DNA of 64,000 nucleotides, taken from positions 26,597,934 to 26,661,933 of the forward strand of contig NC_054743.1 in NCBI RefSeq assembly GCF_018143015.1, in the 5' to 3' direction. The position numbers and the translations under genes are program-made. Position 1 is the stretch's first letter, and each line of letters starts with the position of its first letter. Under the pieces are notes generated by a model that was given only the letters and a program-made list of their open reading frames with translations, was not told the origin of the DNA and did no database searches. Shown here in pieces: positions 32,203 to 43,204 of the stretch. This stretch comes from Lytechinus variegatus (taxonomy: Eukaryota > Echinodermata > Echinoidea > Temnopleuroida > Toxopneustidae).

Positions 32203-33760
32203 TATTATTATTTTATACTGCGCTTTTCCCAGAATGGCCCAAAGCGCTTACAACAAGAAAAGAAATTGTTACAACTATAAAAATGAACCTTACAATTCTA
32301 AAATCCTAAAAATCGGGATTGGAAAAAAGAAAGGTTTTAAGTCACTTTTTAAATGAAGCAACAGATGGTGAAGAGTAAAAGGTAATTTTAAGCGATTCCA
32401 ATATTTAGAAGCGGTTACTGTAAAAGTCCTATCTCCAGCCAGTTTCTTTGTGATTTTATATGTGAGACGGAATGGGTCACTGGAGGCTCGTACATTCCTG
32501 CGAGGGGTGTATAGGGTCAAACAATCACGCAGATATAAAGGTGCCTTAAAACAAACAAAAGTAACTTAAAAACTATATACGATGTCGTATGGGAAGCCAG
32601 TGTAACGATTCAAGGAGTGGTTTAGAGAAGTGAAATCTTGTTACTTGATAGATTATTCGAGCTGCCCAATTTTGAAGACCTTTGAATGCGATCTACTTGA
32701 GTAATCATGGTAATGGGGATGTTATAGAGAAGACCATTGCAGTAATCTAAACGGGACAGAACTAGAGAACGAATTGCATTGTTACCATGGTTACAGGTCG
32801 ATTGAGTAATATATCTTCTAATTCGAGAAATATTCCTTAAATGAAAAGTTACAGTAGTGCATATTTGTGAAACACGGTCCACCATTGACATTTCTCTATC
32901 AAAAATTACACCAAGATTTTTAACGGTAACTGAAGGGCTTATGGATCGCCAATTAATTTTAGATCTGGCAGATTGCGTAGGCTGTGAGGAGATGCTGCTA
33001 TGAAGAATTCTGTTTTTGAGTCATTTAACTTTAATTTGTTAACTGTCATCCAGTTTCTAATATCTGAAATACAGCTCTGAAGTCGAAACATAGCAACAAC
33101 TAAATCTCCTGGGATTTTCGGATTGAATGAAATGTACAATTGGGTGTCATCGGCATAAAGATGGTAGCTGATACAATGATGTGTAATAATGTTACCAACT
33201 GGTAGGGTGTATATAGAATACCCGATGGGGCCTACTACCGAACCTTGAGGAAGACCAAAATCAATATTGGGTTTAGATAGTTCACCAGTAATGTTTACTC
33301 TGGAAGAACATCCTGTGAGGTACGCCGACTCAAACCATGACAGAGCTGTTAGTAGATCTCACACCTATTCTGCTGTAAAGACGATAAAAAATAATTTTGT
33401 GATCGATCGTGTCGAAAGCAGCAGATAAATCTAAAAGTGTGATCAAAACAACTCTGTTACAGTCAAGGGAAAACATGATATCGTTTTTAACTTTAACCAG
33501 TGCCGACTCTGTGCTATGATGCGACCTGTAAGCAGATTGAACAGAATCAAACATATTATTGCTTTCGATGTGTTGAACTAGTTGTGAACAAGCTGCTTTT
33601 TCAATGAGTTTAGCAAGAAAAGAGAGATTAGAAACTGGTCTGTCATTTGAAAGTTCATTTTGATCCAGATTCGGCTTTTTCAACAGGGGTCTAACAATTG
33701 ATGAATGTGCTCCTAAAGGGAAACTACCTGTCGATAGAGAGATAATGTCGGTGTCGGGAT
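32203..33760 (-). pseudogene. CR1-like non-LTR retrotransposon, reverse transcriptase remnant
   Basis: Minus-strand frames, interrupted by shifts and stops, give RT landmarks in order: NDRPVSNLSFLAKLIEKA, then QSAYRSHHSTESALVKV, LLDLSAAFDTIDH (33683-33330), LPQGSVVGPI (near 33240), LYADDTQLYIS (near 33140, the catalytic YADD) and KLKLNDSKTEF. After these come SRLDYCNGLL and the C-terminal GDRTFTVTASKYWNRL (32520-32290). The 3' UTR ends near AAGCGCAGTATAAAATAATA, a usual CR1-group tail, at about 32203. The 5' part (endonuclease) is missing. It is inactive. Confidence 0.9.
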
Positions 33761-33764
33761 GGGT

Positions 33765-34885
33765 AGAGGGGAGGGCCGGGGCTTAGAGTTACCCCTCCCG
33801 GTTTGCTTCTTTGATTAATCACATCCTCAATTGATTTCAAACTTTTTTGCCATGCAGGGTATGCTTACTAATTGCGAACTTAACGAAAGCGTCCTTTCAG
33901 TTTGTAAGGGTTTTCTCTTTTCATGTTTTTCTTAAGTTACATGTAGTACTTTTTAGGACGAACTTTTTATGGCGTATCATCTATTAAGATAAAAACGGTT
34001 GAGAAAGATACGTGTAGAAAGAGAGTGAGAGTTGGAGCGATCGAGACCGATTTGTAATTGGAATTTGTGAATGATCCTGTTTTTAAACTGTTCAATGTAT
34101 TATTTGTTTTTAATACACAACCGCCAGTTTCTTATGTCCTCATTACTCTACCCCCCCCCCAAAAAAAAAGTGGTTTGAAGTGCCAATGTACTTTTTGATG
34201 AGATAGGCCTATCAACAAATAAATCCACGATTCATAGAGGCTATACATGTAGATAACACCGAGCTCTGATCTTTTCAAGATTATCACTTTCGAAGCTCTT
34301 GAAAGTAATGATCGTTTAGACATTTCATTCTAATAACACATAATTATTTAACAATCCACTTTAAAGACCTAGTGCTCATGTCACAAGTGCTCGAAGGACA
34401 GGCAGACACGCATGTCCATTGTACTCAACAAGTGTACAACTTGGCTAACTGATCATCAATGCACAATACGTAATACCTTGCCAACTTTGAAATGTACGAC
34501 TTAATTATGAGAGGAAATAATGGTAAATGAGGGGATGCGTCAAAGATGGCAGTGATTTAGCCGTCCCAATGACATTTGTATTCTGAAAGGTCACCATGGT
34601 CAAAGCAGGTTGAAAGTTTTGTTTTCTTTTACTTTTTGTCACTCGGAAAATGTCCAAAAGTTCGTGATATGGTAATTATCCATTCGTTCCCACCTTAATT
34701 CTAATACTGTTAAATTACTCACTGAATCTCCGGGCAAGTATATTGTACCATGATTTTGTAGATAGATTTTCCGTCCCGCCGAGAGCAGTTGGATTAACGG
34801 ATTTTCTCACGATTATTGTGCATTGACCATTAATTAGTCAAGCGTCTTGATCCCGAATCACCCGTGACTTACCAATATACATGTA
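33765..34885. other. Region upstream of the membrane-protein gene, no recognised feature
   Basis: Would hold the promoter of the gene starting at 34890. I see no clear core promoter motif and no other gene. Confidence 0.4.
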
Positions 34886-34889
34886 GAAT

Positions 34890-34944
34890 ATGATGGAGAT
34901 TTATGCATCATCGCGGCATTTATTCTTGCTTGTTTGCGTCATCG
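34890..34944 (+). CDS. Membrane-protein exon 1 (signal peptide core)
   Basis: A 55-nt exon encoding MMEIYASSRHLFLLVCVI plus one base, ending at GTAAGT. It was found by its splice donor and hydrophobic content. Confidence 0.75.
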
Positions 34945-37303
34945 GTAAGTTTTGATTTTGTTTCTCTCCTTTTCTTTCAGTCTTAGGCAATCGAATTCTA
35001 TGATCTATTCAAGTTGTTTCCATATTCGATGGGGGGGGGCAGCTCCGTCACTATTAGTTGACCATCAATGGGGTCGCACTGCAGTGCGTATAAAAAAAAG
35101 TTTACACTTTGAAAATGCCACAGGAATTAAAAAATATACAACATGTGGGTATTTTTTTTACATTTATTCTTGGGTTAGGGTCTCATCTATCCAATGAAAG
35201 TAAATGTTGTTACAGAATGCTACCCTTGAGTGAGCACTGCCCATTTTTGTAAAACTCGCGGAAATCTGTTTGCGCAGAAATGCTCGTCACCCCGTGTCAA
35301 GGGGGAAAGGGCGAAATCAAACTTACCCTGCGAAACATTTCTCATACATTTCCCTTGCAATTTTATTCAATTGAAATAAAACGAATACATTCAAGCATTT
35401 TGAAACAATTTTGCCAACCAAATTGAAATTTCAACACTTAGTAAGCACAATCTTTACATTTTTTATGCCAGCTGGATCCGAAGACATAACTAAATCTGCG
35501 GAACAAAAATTGATATCAGACATCTCCAGCATTTTCACAAATTTCTTATCATTTAAAGTGGGTTTAAATTTCATTTTTCATTTAATACTTGTTTCACCAC
35601 ACTTTTTCCAAGCTTGATATGGATTAACAAAAAAAAAACCAAGCCTAGGCCATTTCATGAAAATCACAGCTCAGTGTAAAGCAAATATTGTCACGATGGC
35701 CGCCTCATTGTGTGGGGGAATGGGGTGGGGCGCAATGCACTCTTCGAAGTTTTTTGGGCAAGGAAGCAAGTTGAAAAAAGGGTAAAAGATATCTTCAAAT
35801 CAATTTTACTAGCTAAATTCCATGTGTTCTTCATGATTAAGGTCTACTTTTATTCGCATAACTATTTCAAAGTTCTTCGCAAATAATTTTTCACTAACTT
35901 TTCAAAAGTAAGTGGTGCTCACTCAGGCGGAAATATTTTTCGACAGTTATATCGTCATTTGCTTATATGGATCTGTACCAATGTTAGAATGTGGAAGTCT
36001 TCAGGATATTGCAAATGTATAATTTTATAGGAGTAAAATTGTTTTTGATACACACTGTATAATAGGCCACTATTGCAGCTCCATTCAACTCCACCCCATT
36101 ATTTTCCTTAGGGATAGAAGGGGGAAACATACGTTGTAAATACAAGAATAGGTTTTTTTTAGCGAAAAAAGTAGGAAGAATTATGATGTCACCATTATCA
36201 TTAGGTCTAATAAGCCTTCTAGTCTATCCCCATTCACAGTAAAAAAAATACATTTGTACAAAATTGAGTTGTTTATGAACTGATATGTTAAGATTCTAAA
36301 CAAACAAGTTTTAGAAATTTCTACAATAATTTTCTTTTCGTTGCTTAAATTGCTGGTTAAAACTAGACACATAAAGAACCATAACAATAAACCAGTTATA
36401 GAACGAAGTTTATGCGGATGTTTATTAATTTTCTTTTATAATGTTTGTTTATTTTTTCATTAAAAATTTACAAATATAAGTAGAGCACAGATGGGGGGCA
36501 TTTGTATACTCTGATTCCTCTCTTTATTCTAATTTCACCAATCTCACAGATTAACAAAATTTCTACTGCATCAAATAAGGAAATCTCTTGACGATTATGT
36601 ACCCTTCTCCACCCCCCCCCCCCCCCCCCCTCCTTGCAGTATTCTAAACTTGCCGTCACAGATACTCTCATTATCCGATTGGGTGCAAACTTCTCATTTG
36701 CTAGGTATTCTTGTTTTTTTTAACTAACAATAACTTAATTCAAATTTTCATCTTTATCTAGGGTCAATGGGGACAACCCTAGCAGCACACCGGCCTTTAC
36801 GCATGGTGGTGAAAGAATTCAAAATTCCGTTAAACCAAAACGCCGCCGACCCAGGCACAGCTGATCAGAGTGCACAATCACAGAACGGGGCGTCAGTTGG
36901 CAGTTCCACGTCGACCAGTGCAGAAAGCGAAGAGAGTCAACAGCCAAGCGACGCAGCGTCAGCCGCAAATAACGCGGCCGGAACTCCGGCTGACGCGGCT
37001 AACCGTCTTAACCCAATCAAACGGATCATACCGGATCACTATGGGCCCTCTGTGGGTGATCCATACATGAAATCAGCCCAGGATAATTACTGGCATTTTA
37101 GGAGCTCGACGACATTGGCGGTAGCTGCCCTTGGAGTTGCTCTGGTCGCGCTTATTGCGTCACTCGGGGTTGGAGCCGCCATAATGTCCCATAAAAACAG
37201 ACAGGAGGCCGCCACGGGATTCCTCAGGACCGAGGGATACGTCGAAATGCTCGAAATACCAACTTATGATGAACAAGAATTATGTCGTAACGTCAATTCA
37301 TAG
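34890..37303 (+). CDS. Single-pass membrane protein with signal peptide and YxxM cytoplasmic motif, unknown family
   Basis: Two exons, 34890-34944 and 36762-37303, joined in phase 1 (GTAAGT donor, TATCTAG acceptor), give 198 aa. The split falls inside a signal peptide: MMEIYASSRHLFLLVCVI, then GSMGTTLA, with likely cleavage near Ala27. The ectodomain has a Ser/Ala/Gln/Thr-rich low-complexity stretch (about 45-99) and a conserved-looking IIPDHYGPSVGDPYM segment. One TM helix spans about 134-160 (LAVAALGVALVALIASLGVG). The cytoplasmic tail of about 38 residues contains YVEM (178-181), matching the YxxM SH2 consensus of PI3-kinase p85, and TYDEQEL. The start is set by an in-frame TAG at 34884 directly upstream. 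Two-exon structure and topology are well supported by phase and signal-peptide continuity. Function is unknown. Confidence 0.8.
35227..35925. mobile_element. ~700-bp TIR element in the membrane-protein intron
   Basis: Perfect 11-bp terminal repeats TGAGTGAGCAC and GTGCTCACTCA. The interior is AT-rich without coding capacity. Target duplication is unclear. Confidence 0.55.
36612..36630 (+). repeat. 19-bp poly-C run
   Basis: The longest homopolymer of G or C in the window, about 130 bp upstream of the membrane-protein exon 2 acceptor. Confidence 0.9.
36762..37303 (+). CDS. Membrane-protein exon 2
   Basis: 542 nt from acceptor CTTTATCTAG to TAG. GC content rises sharply compared with the flanks, as expected for a real exon. 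Confidence 0.88.
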
Positions 37304-38280
37304 CCGACTTTGAGATGGTGCATATATTATATATGAAACACTTGCAGTGTGGCTTTACTGATCAGTGAAAGCGTGTACGGAACCATGTAGGCCGATTTTA
37401 TGGCATTGCTCTAGAGGGACAGGGGTGGGGATGAGATGAATCTCACCCAATGGCTGCTGTAAAAACTTCGGAATTCGAGGGACCCCCCCGCCGAGGATCA
37501 GTGCCCATGGAACCAATGGATATACCGTATAAATGTTGATAATTAAAATAACGTTGTTTTAGTCGGTCTTTTTTTTTCATTCCCTGTGTACGTCGAAACT
37601 GATACGTCAAAAGCTTTCTCAGAAACTGACGCAAGAAAGCTAGCTAGACATTCTTGAAGGTTGATCATTAATCGGATATTTGGCTAAGCTTCTGAAATCG
37701 CAGCAACTTGTTGGCTTGAATTTGTCAAGCAGTGAAATCACCTCCATGAAGCTTCTTCACCAGGATAAAGTGTTACGAAACAGATTGATTATTGAGGTTG
37801 ACAGATATGAATCATGCATAGGGCGTATCCATGAATTCCTTTAAAAGAAAGAGGTATGGAAATATCTGACTATTTGCATTTATTTTTTTCATTTACCCCA
37901 ACCATGACGATATGGAATATTGACAGTGTACATAAAAATAACACAACTAAAGAGACTAATACTTTTCGATAAAGTAAGAATGACAACACTTCTCGTTGCA
38001 AATGGGACAGTTGTCTCCTCTATAGCCACCGCCTCCATCAAATACGCTATATGTACCCACCTTTCTGGAACTACCATCGAGGATGAGAGTTTCAAAGAAA
38101 GTGATATGTAAAAATGAGCGGAATATTGGGGGCGATCTTTCTCAATGAGGCAGACATTAGGCCACATAAACGTAGAATTTATTACGTTAATATTTATCTG
38201 TTTCAAGACGGCGAGATGACGAGAGGGCGCTCTTAAAATCTGTTCGCAGTTTTTCATGGGGAAAATAGATGTAATATATT
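37304..38280. other. 3' flank of the membrane-protein gene, no clear gene
   Basis: Probably includes its 3' UTR. A minus-strand stretch near 38090-37975 reads GGGGYRGDNCPICNEKCC but has no splice or homology support. Confidence 0.35.
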
Positions 38281-38768
38281 TAATATATTTTGCCCGAAGC
38301 GAGCAGCGCTGAGGGAAAATATTATTCCGAGGGAAAAATATAGCTTCGGAGGGGAGTTGAAATGTTATTTGTTAAAACGATAGACCAGGCAATATCTGTT
38401 ATATTATATAGTATATGTGGATTCGCCATCAGAAATTACATTCATCATCTGGCTCAAACGCGAAATTCTTGCTACAGCTCTGATCCATCTACGTCATAAT
38501 AGATTTTTTTTGGAAGATACATCAAGCGCGTTCTTCATGCAATCGACGCGTTAACATTAGCGCGTACATCATATAAACTACCTTGGTACGCAACTTGTAT
38601 GCAGCGAGTGACGTCACCTTAGTGAATATAACGCCGCAATTGAAAATACAACGCAGTATATTCCCTAAAGTGACGTCAAAACCTAGAATATAACAAATGC
38701 GATCCTCGCAGCTATGGTCACGTGATGGCGTATTGACCTATCACTGATTCGAATCTACATAGCCTATG

Positions 38769-38971
38769 TAATATTATACAGATATTGACTAATGGGGTGT
38801 GTAATATAAACATTCTTTGGACCGCCGGATTTGTATTTTCCCGAGGGGTTATATTTTCCCGAAGCGTGCAGCGCTGAGGGAAAATATGATCACGAGGGAA
38901 AATATTAATCCTTTAGGTGGTCCAAAGAATGTTTTTTTTACACATCCCATCAGTCAATATCTGTTATATTA
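38769..38971. repeat. Foldback inside unit 1 (also 42139-42341 in unit 2)
   Basis: Complementary arms: ACAGATATTGACTAATGGGG with its complement ending CAGTCAATATCTGT, AACATTCTTTGGACC with GGTCCAAAGAATGTT, and TATTTTCCC with GGGAAAATA. Confidence 0.82.
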
Positions 38972-39347
38972 GATAGCCTCTAATGATGAAAATAAAAGTT
39001 AGGCCTAACGATGCGTGCAGCATGTTTATGATATTCACAGTGATTGATTGAACTGGTATAGATCTAACGTTAGATCTTGATCTATAGATATCTAAGTAAC
39101 GTTAGTCCAACGCAGTGAATGACCCTTTTTCTATTTAAATCAACTTTGTTTAGGCCTAGTCCTAGATCTATATCTAATTTCTAGCCCAGTCCAGGTCCAG
39201 GACCCAAGGCAGGCCGATAATGCATGGTAACATCTAATCCACAAGAGGGCGCCATACACGAAGAAAATATATTCATGGACTGGTTGGTCAATATAGACCA
39301 ATTTCACGGCCGGTTTATGTATTTGGCCCTCTATCGGCGACGCCATT

Positions 39348-39432
39348 GCTGCGGTGGGCGCGTTTCCGTTTTACACCCTGGCGAAGGCATTTTCCGGAAA
39401 AGTAGCCAAAAAGCGACTAGTGAAGAGTCTAC
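39348..39432 (+). repeat. Inverted repeat arm flanking a GATA-rich block
   Basis: The stretch from CGTTTCCGTTTTACACCCTG through AAAAAGCGACTAGTGAAGAG is found as an exact or near-exact complement at 40885-40970. The two arms enclose the simple-repeat block. Confidence 0.88.
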
Positions 39433-39719
39433 ACACGTCGCTGGTTGCATGCAGCTTGCGACCACTGACACAGGCGAGCCTATGGTCCACCACCGCATGC
39501 AATTTGCACAGTTACTGATCAGAGCACAGAGTTCCTCGGCACTTCATGTACAGAGAGAGCGGCATTCAGGAGTGAAATCCGAACATGCTTTTGCAGTCGC
39601 GTTGTTTATATTTTTTTTTCTAAAAATAAATTATTAACTAAATGAATAGAATGACAGACAAAATCAAAATAAACAGATACTTATAATGGAAAGACAAATT
39701 GAAGTTTGATGGATTGATA

Positions 39720-40740
39720 CACTTAGAAGCTGCCGATAGTTATAGAAGACTGATAAATAGATATAGACAGATATAGATAGAAATAGAGAGAGGGAGAGAG
39801 AGAGGTGGATAGATAGATAGAAAGAGAGAGAAAGAGGGAGAGATGGATGGATAGATAGATAAATAGAGAGAGGGTGAGAGACAGAGAGGTCGATATATAG
39901 AAGGAGAGGGGGAGAGAGAGAAAGAAAGAGAGAAGGATAGAGGGAGAGAGAGAGAGAGAGATGTTATAGATAGAAATATGGACGGACAAAGAGAAAGAGA
40001 GAAAAAAGACAGACAGGTGCTAGAGAAGGAGAGAGATAGAGAATTTGAGAGACAGATGTTAGATAGATAGAAAGATAAAGAATGAGAGAGACAGAGAAAA
40101 TAGACAAATTAACAGATAGATAGATACATAGATAGATATATAGATAGAGAGAAATAGAGAAAGACAGACAGATGGATAGATAGAGATAGATAGATGTTAG
40201 ATAGATAAAGATGGAGAGAGACAAAGAATATTAACAAATTAACAGATAGATAAGTTAAAAAAATAGATAGATAAATAGAGAGAGAGAATAAGAGAAAGAC
40301 AGACAGATGGATAGATAGAGGGAGAGATTAAATAGATAATTAATGAATGAGAGAGACAGAGAAGATTATTAACAAATTGACAGATAGATAGATACTCTAG
40401 TTAAAAAATAGAGAGAAATAGAGAAAGACAGACAGATGGATAGAGAGATGGATAGAGAGATAGATAGATGTCACTATAGATCAAGAATGAGAGAGAAGAG
40501 CGACAAATTAACAGATAGATTCTGTAGTTACATAGGTAGGTAGAGAGAGAGAAATAGAGAAAGACAGACAGATGGATGGATAGATAGAGAGAGATAGAGA
40601 ATTTGAGATAGATATTATGTTACATAAAGAATGAGAGAGACAGAGAAGATTATTAGAAATATAGATACTGCAGTTACATAGATAGATAGAGATAGAATTT
40701 GAGAGATAGATATGTAGACAGATAGAGAGAAAGACAGACA
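39720..40740 (+). repeat. GATA/AGAG/GACAGATA simple-repeat block
   Basis: About 1 kb of AGATAGATA, GAGAGAGA and AAGACAGACAGATGGATAG. The last phrase recurs at intervals of about 120 bp (40155, 40295, 40424, 40560), so there is a higher-order period. Leu/Ser/Tyr-rich frames on the minus strand are artefacts. Confidence 0.9.
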
Positions 40741-41261
40741 TCAGCAAATCGGCAAGGCAAATGATCAAGGCAAACATTCGTATTGAACCTGGAAAGTATA
40801 AGCTCAGCTGCCGAGTACGGCATGTTCTGCGGATAACTTCGACTTTGGATCGCGCGCCCAGCTGATAATGTAAACAAACGTAGACGTAGACTCTTCACTA
40901 GTCGCTTTTTGGCTACTTTTCCGGAAAATGCCTTCGCCAGGGTGTAAAACGGAAACGCGCCTGCGGTGTGCAAGTGCGCTGCTCGCGATTGGCTCTGTGT
41001 ACAAATTCAATGAAAGATTACAGATAAACTCTGATATTGTGTCATTAACTTCATCATAAATCAATAAAATGAAGCATGGACACCTGGGTAGACGATGTAA
41101 GACAATGGCCATATCTGACCGATGAAGGTATGATGAATTATTGCACTTTGGCTACCTTTTCCCCTTAGTTTTGTCAGTAAAAGTGAGTTGATGATGACCA
41201 AGAATCGCTGTTGGTTTTCATCAGGGAGCTCACTTCTTGTTGCTAGTATTGTGTTAGAGTA

Positions 41262-41484
41262 GCGGGAGAGTGAACGAGACATAGAGTGAGAGAGGAAGAG
41301 GATAAGAGAGAGGATGAGAGAGGGGAGAAGGGGGAGAGAGTATGTGTGAGAGGAGGGGGATAGTGAGAGGGAAGAGGGGAATAGTGAGAAAAGGGGGGGG
41401 GGGCTAGCGAGAGAGTGTGTGAGAGAGGGAGAGAGAGGGATAGTGTAATACAGAGAAGGGGATAGTGAGAGGGAGAGAGGGATA

Positions 41485-41520
<36 letters not shown>
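41262..41520 (+). repeat. GAGAG-rich microsatellite
   Basis: Purine-rich GA repeats with GTGTGT at 41486-41501. Confidence 0.9.
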
Positions 41521-41683
41521 GACTGATATTTCCACCTAAGCATGATCAAACAAATCCCCCCTCCCTCCCCCCCCACAAAAAAAAACACCACCACCACATT
41601 TTATGCAGGCCAAAAAGTATCCAAAAGGAGGGGGCAAGGCAAGAGAATAAAACTGAGAGGAAGGATAGAGGAAGGGGAAGAGA

Positions 41684-41881
41684 GATCCACTGGCGACGCA
41701 TTCCTTCATCACGGCCTGGAAACCTATGCAGGGAGTACGGCTTCACACACAAACAGGCTTCATGAGTCCAAGGCGAGTGAATTTCACATTCACTTTGCTT
41801 CCAATCCTGAAGCTTTCTCCACTTGTTGTGGCAATTGAACACAGCACAGCTGCGACCTGAACTTCTCCGATTAATGCTCAT
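41684..41881 (-). pseudogene. THAP-type zinc-finger N-terminal fragment of a transposon-derived protein
   Basis: From ATG 41881 it reads MSINRRSSGRSCAVFNC, HNKWRKLQDWKQSECEIH, EACLCVKPYSLHRFP and RDEGMRRQWI. This is the pattern C-x4-C, KLxxW, CxxH, CxC, LxxFP, RxxWI that I know from THAP-containing proteins of marine animals and fish. Homology stops at residue 66 in GA-rich low-complexity DNA with no splice donor, so the distal part is lost. Confidence 0.72.
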
Positions 41882-42959
41882 TGTGAATCTTACAAGAAAT
41901 CTGCTCAATTGGTTCAAAATAAAAAAAAATCGAACGAATGTACCAAATACCCTATTGACTTGTGTAGTATAAAAGTTGATTCGCCCACCGCAGCATGGCG
42001 ACCAGTCTGCTGCCCTCTCACGTTGTGAAATTGGTCTATATTCATCGAAGGTGGACCGGCTGGGAAAATACATTGATTTCGATCATATCACGTGACGGGT
42101 TGTGGACCAATCGCGCTTGGCTATCTGTCTTGGCTATCTAATATTATACAGATATTGACTAATGGGGTGTGTAATATAAACATTCTTTGGACTGCCGGAT
42201 TTATATTTTCCCGAGGGGTTATATTTTCCCCGAAGCGCGCAGCGCTGAGGGAAAATATGATCACGAGGGGAAATATTAATCCTTTAGGCGGTCCAAAGAA
42301 TGTTTTTTTTACACATCCCATCAGTCAATATCTGTTATATTAGATAGCCTTTAATGATGAAGATAAAAATGGCCTAACGATGCGTGCAGCCTGTTGTTTA
42401 CGATAGTCACAGTGATTAATGGAACTGGTATAACTCTACTTCTTCTTTAATGCAGTGAATGGCCCTTTTCTAATCAAATCTAGTTTGTTTTAGGCCTAGC
42501 CCTAGATCTTAGTTAGAGTCCAGTCCAGACACTTTAGTCCCACATATTTTATTTCCGTGTAGTTGGTAACATCTAATCCACAAGAGGGCGCCATACGCGT
42601 AGAAAAATATATTCACGGACCGGTTGGTCAATATATTCATCGAAGGTGGACCGGCTGGGAAAATACACGGATTTCGATCATATCACGTGACGCGCAATTG
42701 ACCAATCGCGCTTGGCTATCTGTCTTGGCTATCTAATATAATATTTTATGTACATATGTAAACATTATTGAAAAAATCCACAACTGAAAGTACAATATAT
42801 ATGCAATGATGACCATACTGACGCGATTGTTAATATTTTATTCTTTTGTCTTGTATGTCTTTAGCCTCAACTTGTACATAATTTTTGTCGTCATAGACTT
42901 TTTTGTCCATTCATACTTTTTGTTGTACACAATGTTGATTCAACTGTTAAAGTAATGAT

Positions 42960-43200
42960 GATAATATAGCATTTGTGAGGCGCCGATTAGTTGCCTAATG
43001 AATGACGCACTTTATTGTATACACCGGCTGTAGCTCCAGCTGCTAATTAAAATCTAAGGAATTAATCCTTCCGGTTCCAGGGCTGAGTTTAGTTGGTTAA
43101 TTTCTTACACACACACACACACACACACCATGCCTGGGATTCGAACCCACGACCCTCTGACTGAAAGACGAGAGTCATAACAACTAGACCATGACGCTCC
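42960..43200 (-). mobile_element. tRNA-derived SINE (minus strand) with AC microsatellite
   Basis: On the minus strand the head (43200-43126) has A-box-like TGGTCTAGTTG and B-box GGGTTCGAATCCCA. A GT run follows at 43129-43108, then a body with AGCAGCTGGAGCTACAGCC and CGGCGCCTCACAAATGC. Confidence 0.72.
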
Positions 43201-43204
43201 AAAA

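Larger units (their letters stand above)
39294..42038 (-). mobile_element. THAP-type DNA transposon remnant with TIRs and a 2-bp (TA/AT) target site
   Basis: The element is delimited by comparison with the empty site in unit 2 near 42629. The ends TAGACCAATTTCAC and GTGAAATTGGTCTA begin imperfect TIRs of about 75 bp that also share CATTGCTGCGGTGGGCG / CGCCCACCGCAGCATGG. A THAP-like N-terminus lies just inside the right end, reading inward on the minus strand. Most of the interior has been replaced by GATA/AGAG simple repeats. An internal inverted copy of the left-end sequence sits at about 40880-40965. As I recall, THAP plus a 2-bp AT target duplication fits the ISL2EU group; this needs checking. 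Confidence 0.8.
38769..42740 (+). repeat. Tandem duplication of a ~600-bp unit, one copy split by a transposon
   Basis: Unit 1 is 38769-39293 plus 42039-42138; unit 2 is 42139 to about 42740. Shared landmarks in order are GATATTGACTAATGGGGTGT, a foldback, GATGCGTGCAGC, TAGGCCTAG, ACATCTAATCCACAAGAGGG, GGTTGGTCAATAT, TCATCGAAGGTGGACCGGC and TGGCTATCTGTCTTGGCTAT. A more diverged partial unit precedes at about 38281-38768 (CGAAGCGAGCAGCGCTGAGG). Confidence 0.88.

Noticed and set aside
37889..38257. Minus-strand 122-codon frame, and an overlapping frame with CPICNEKCC
   Set aside because: No recognisable family, no splice sites framing it and no composition change; it may be 3' UTR. Left unannotated as a gene.
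39723..40777. Leu/Ser/Tyr-rich minus-strand frames resembling membrane proteins
   Set aside because: Low-complexity translation of GATA/GAGA repeats.
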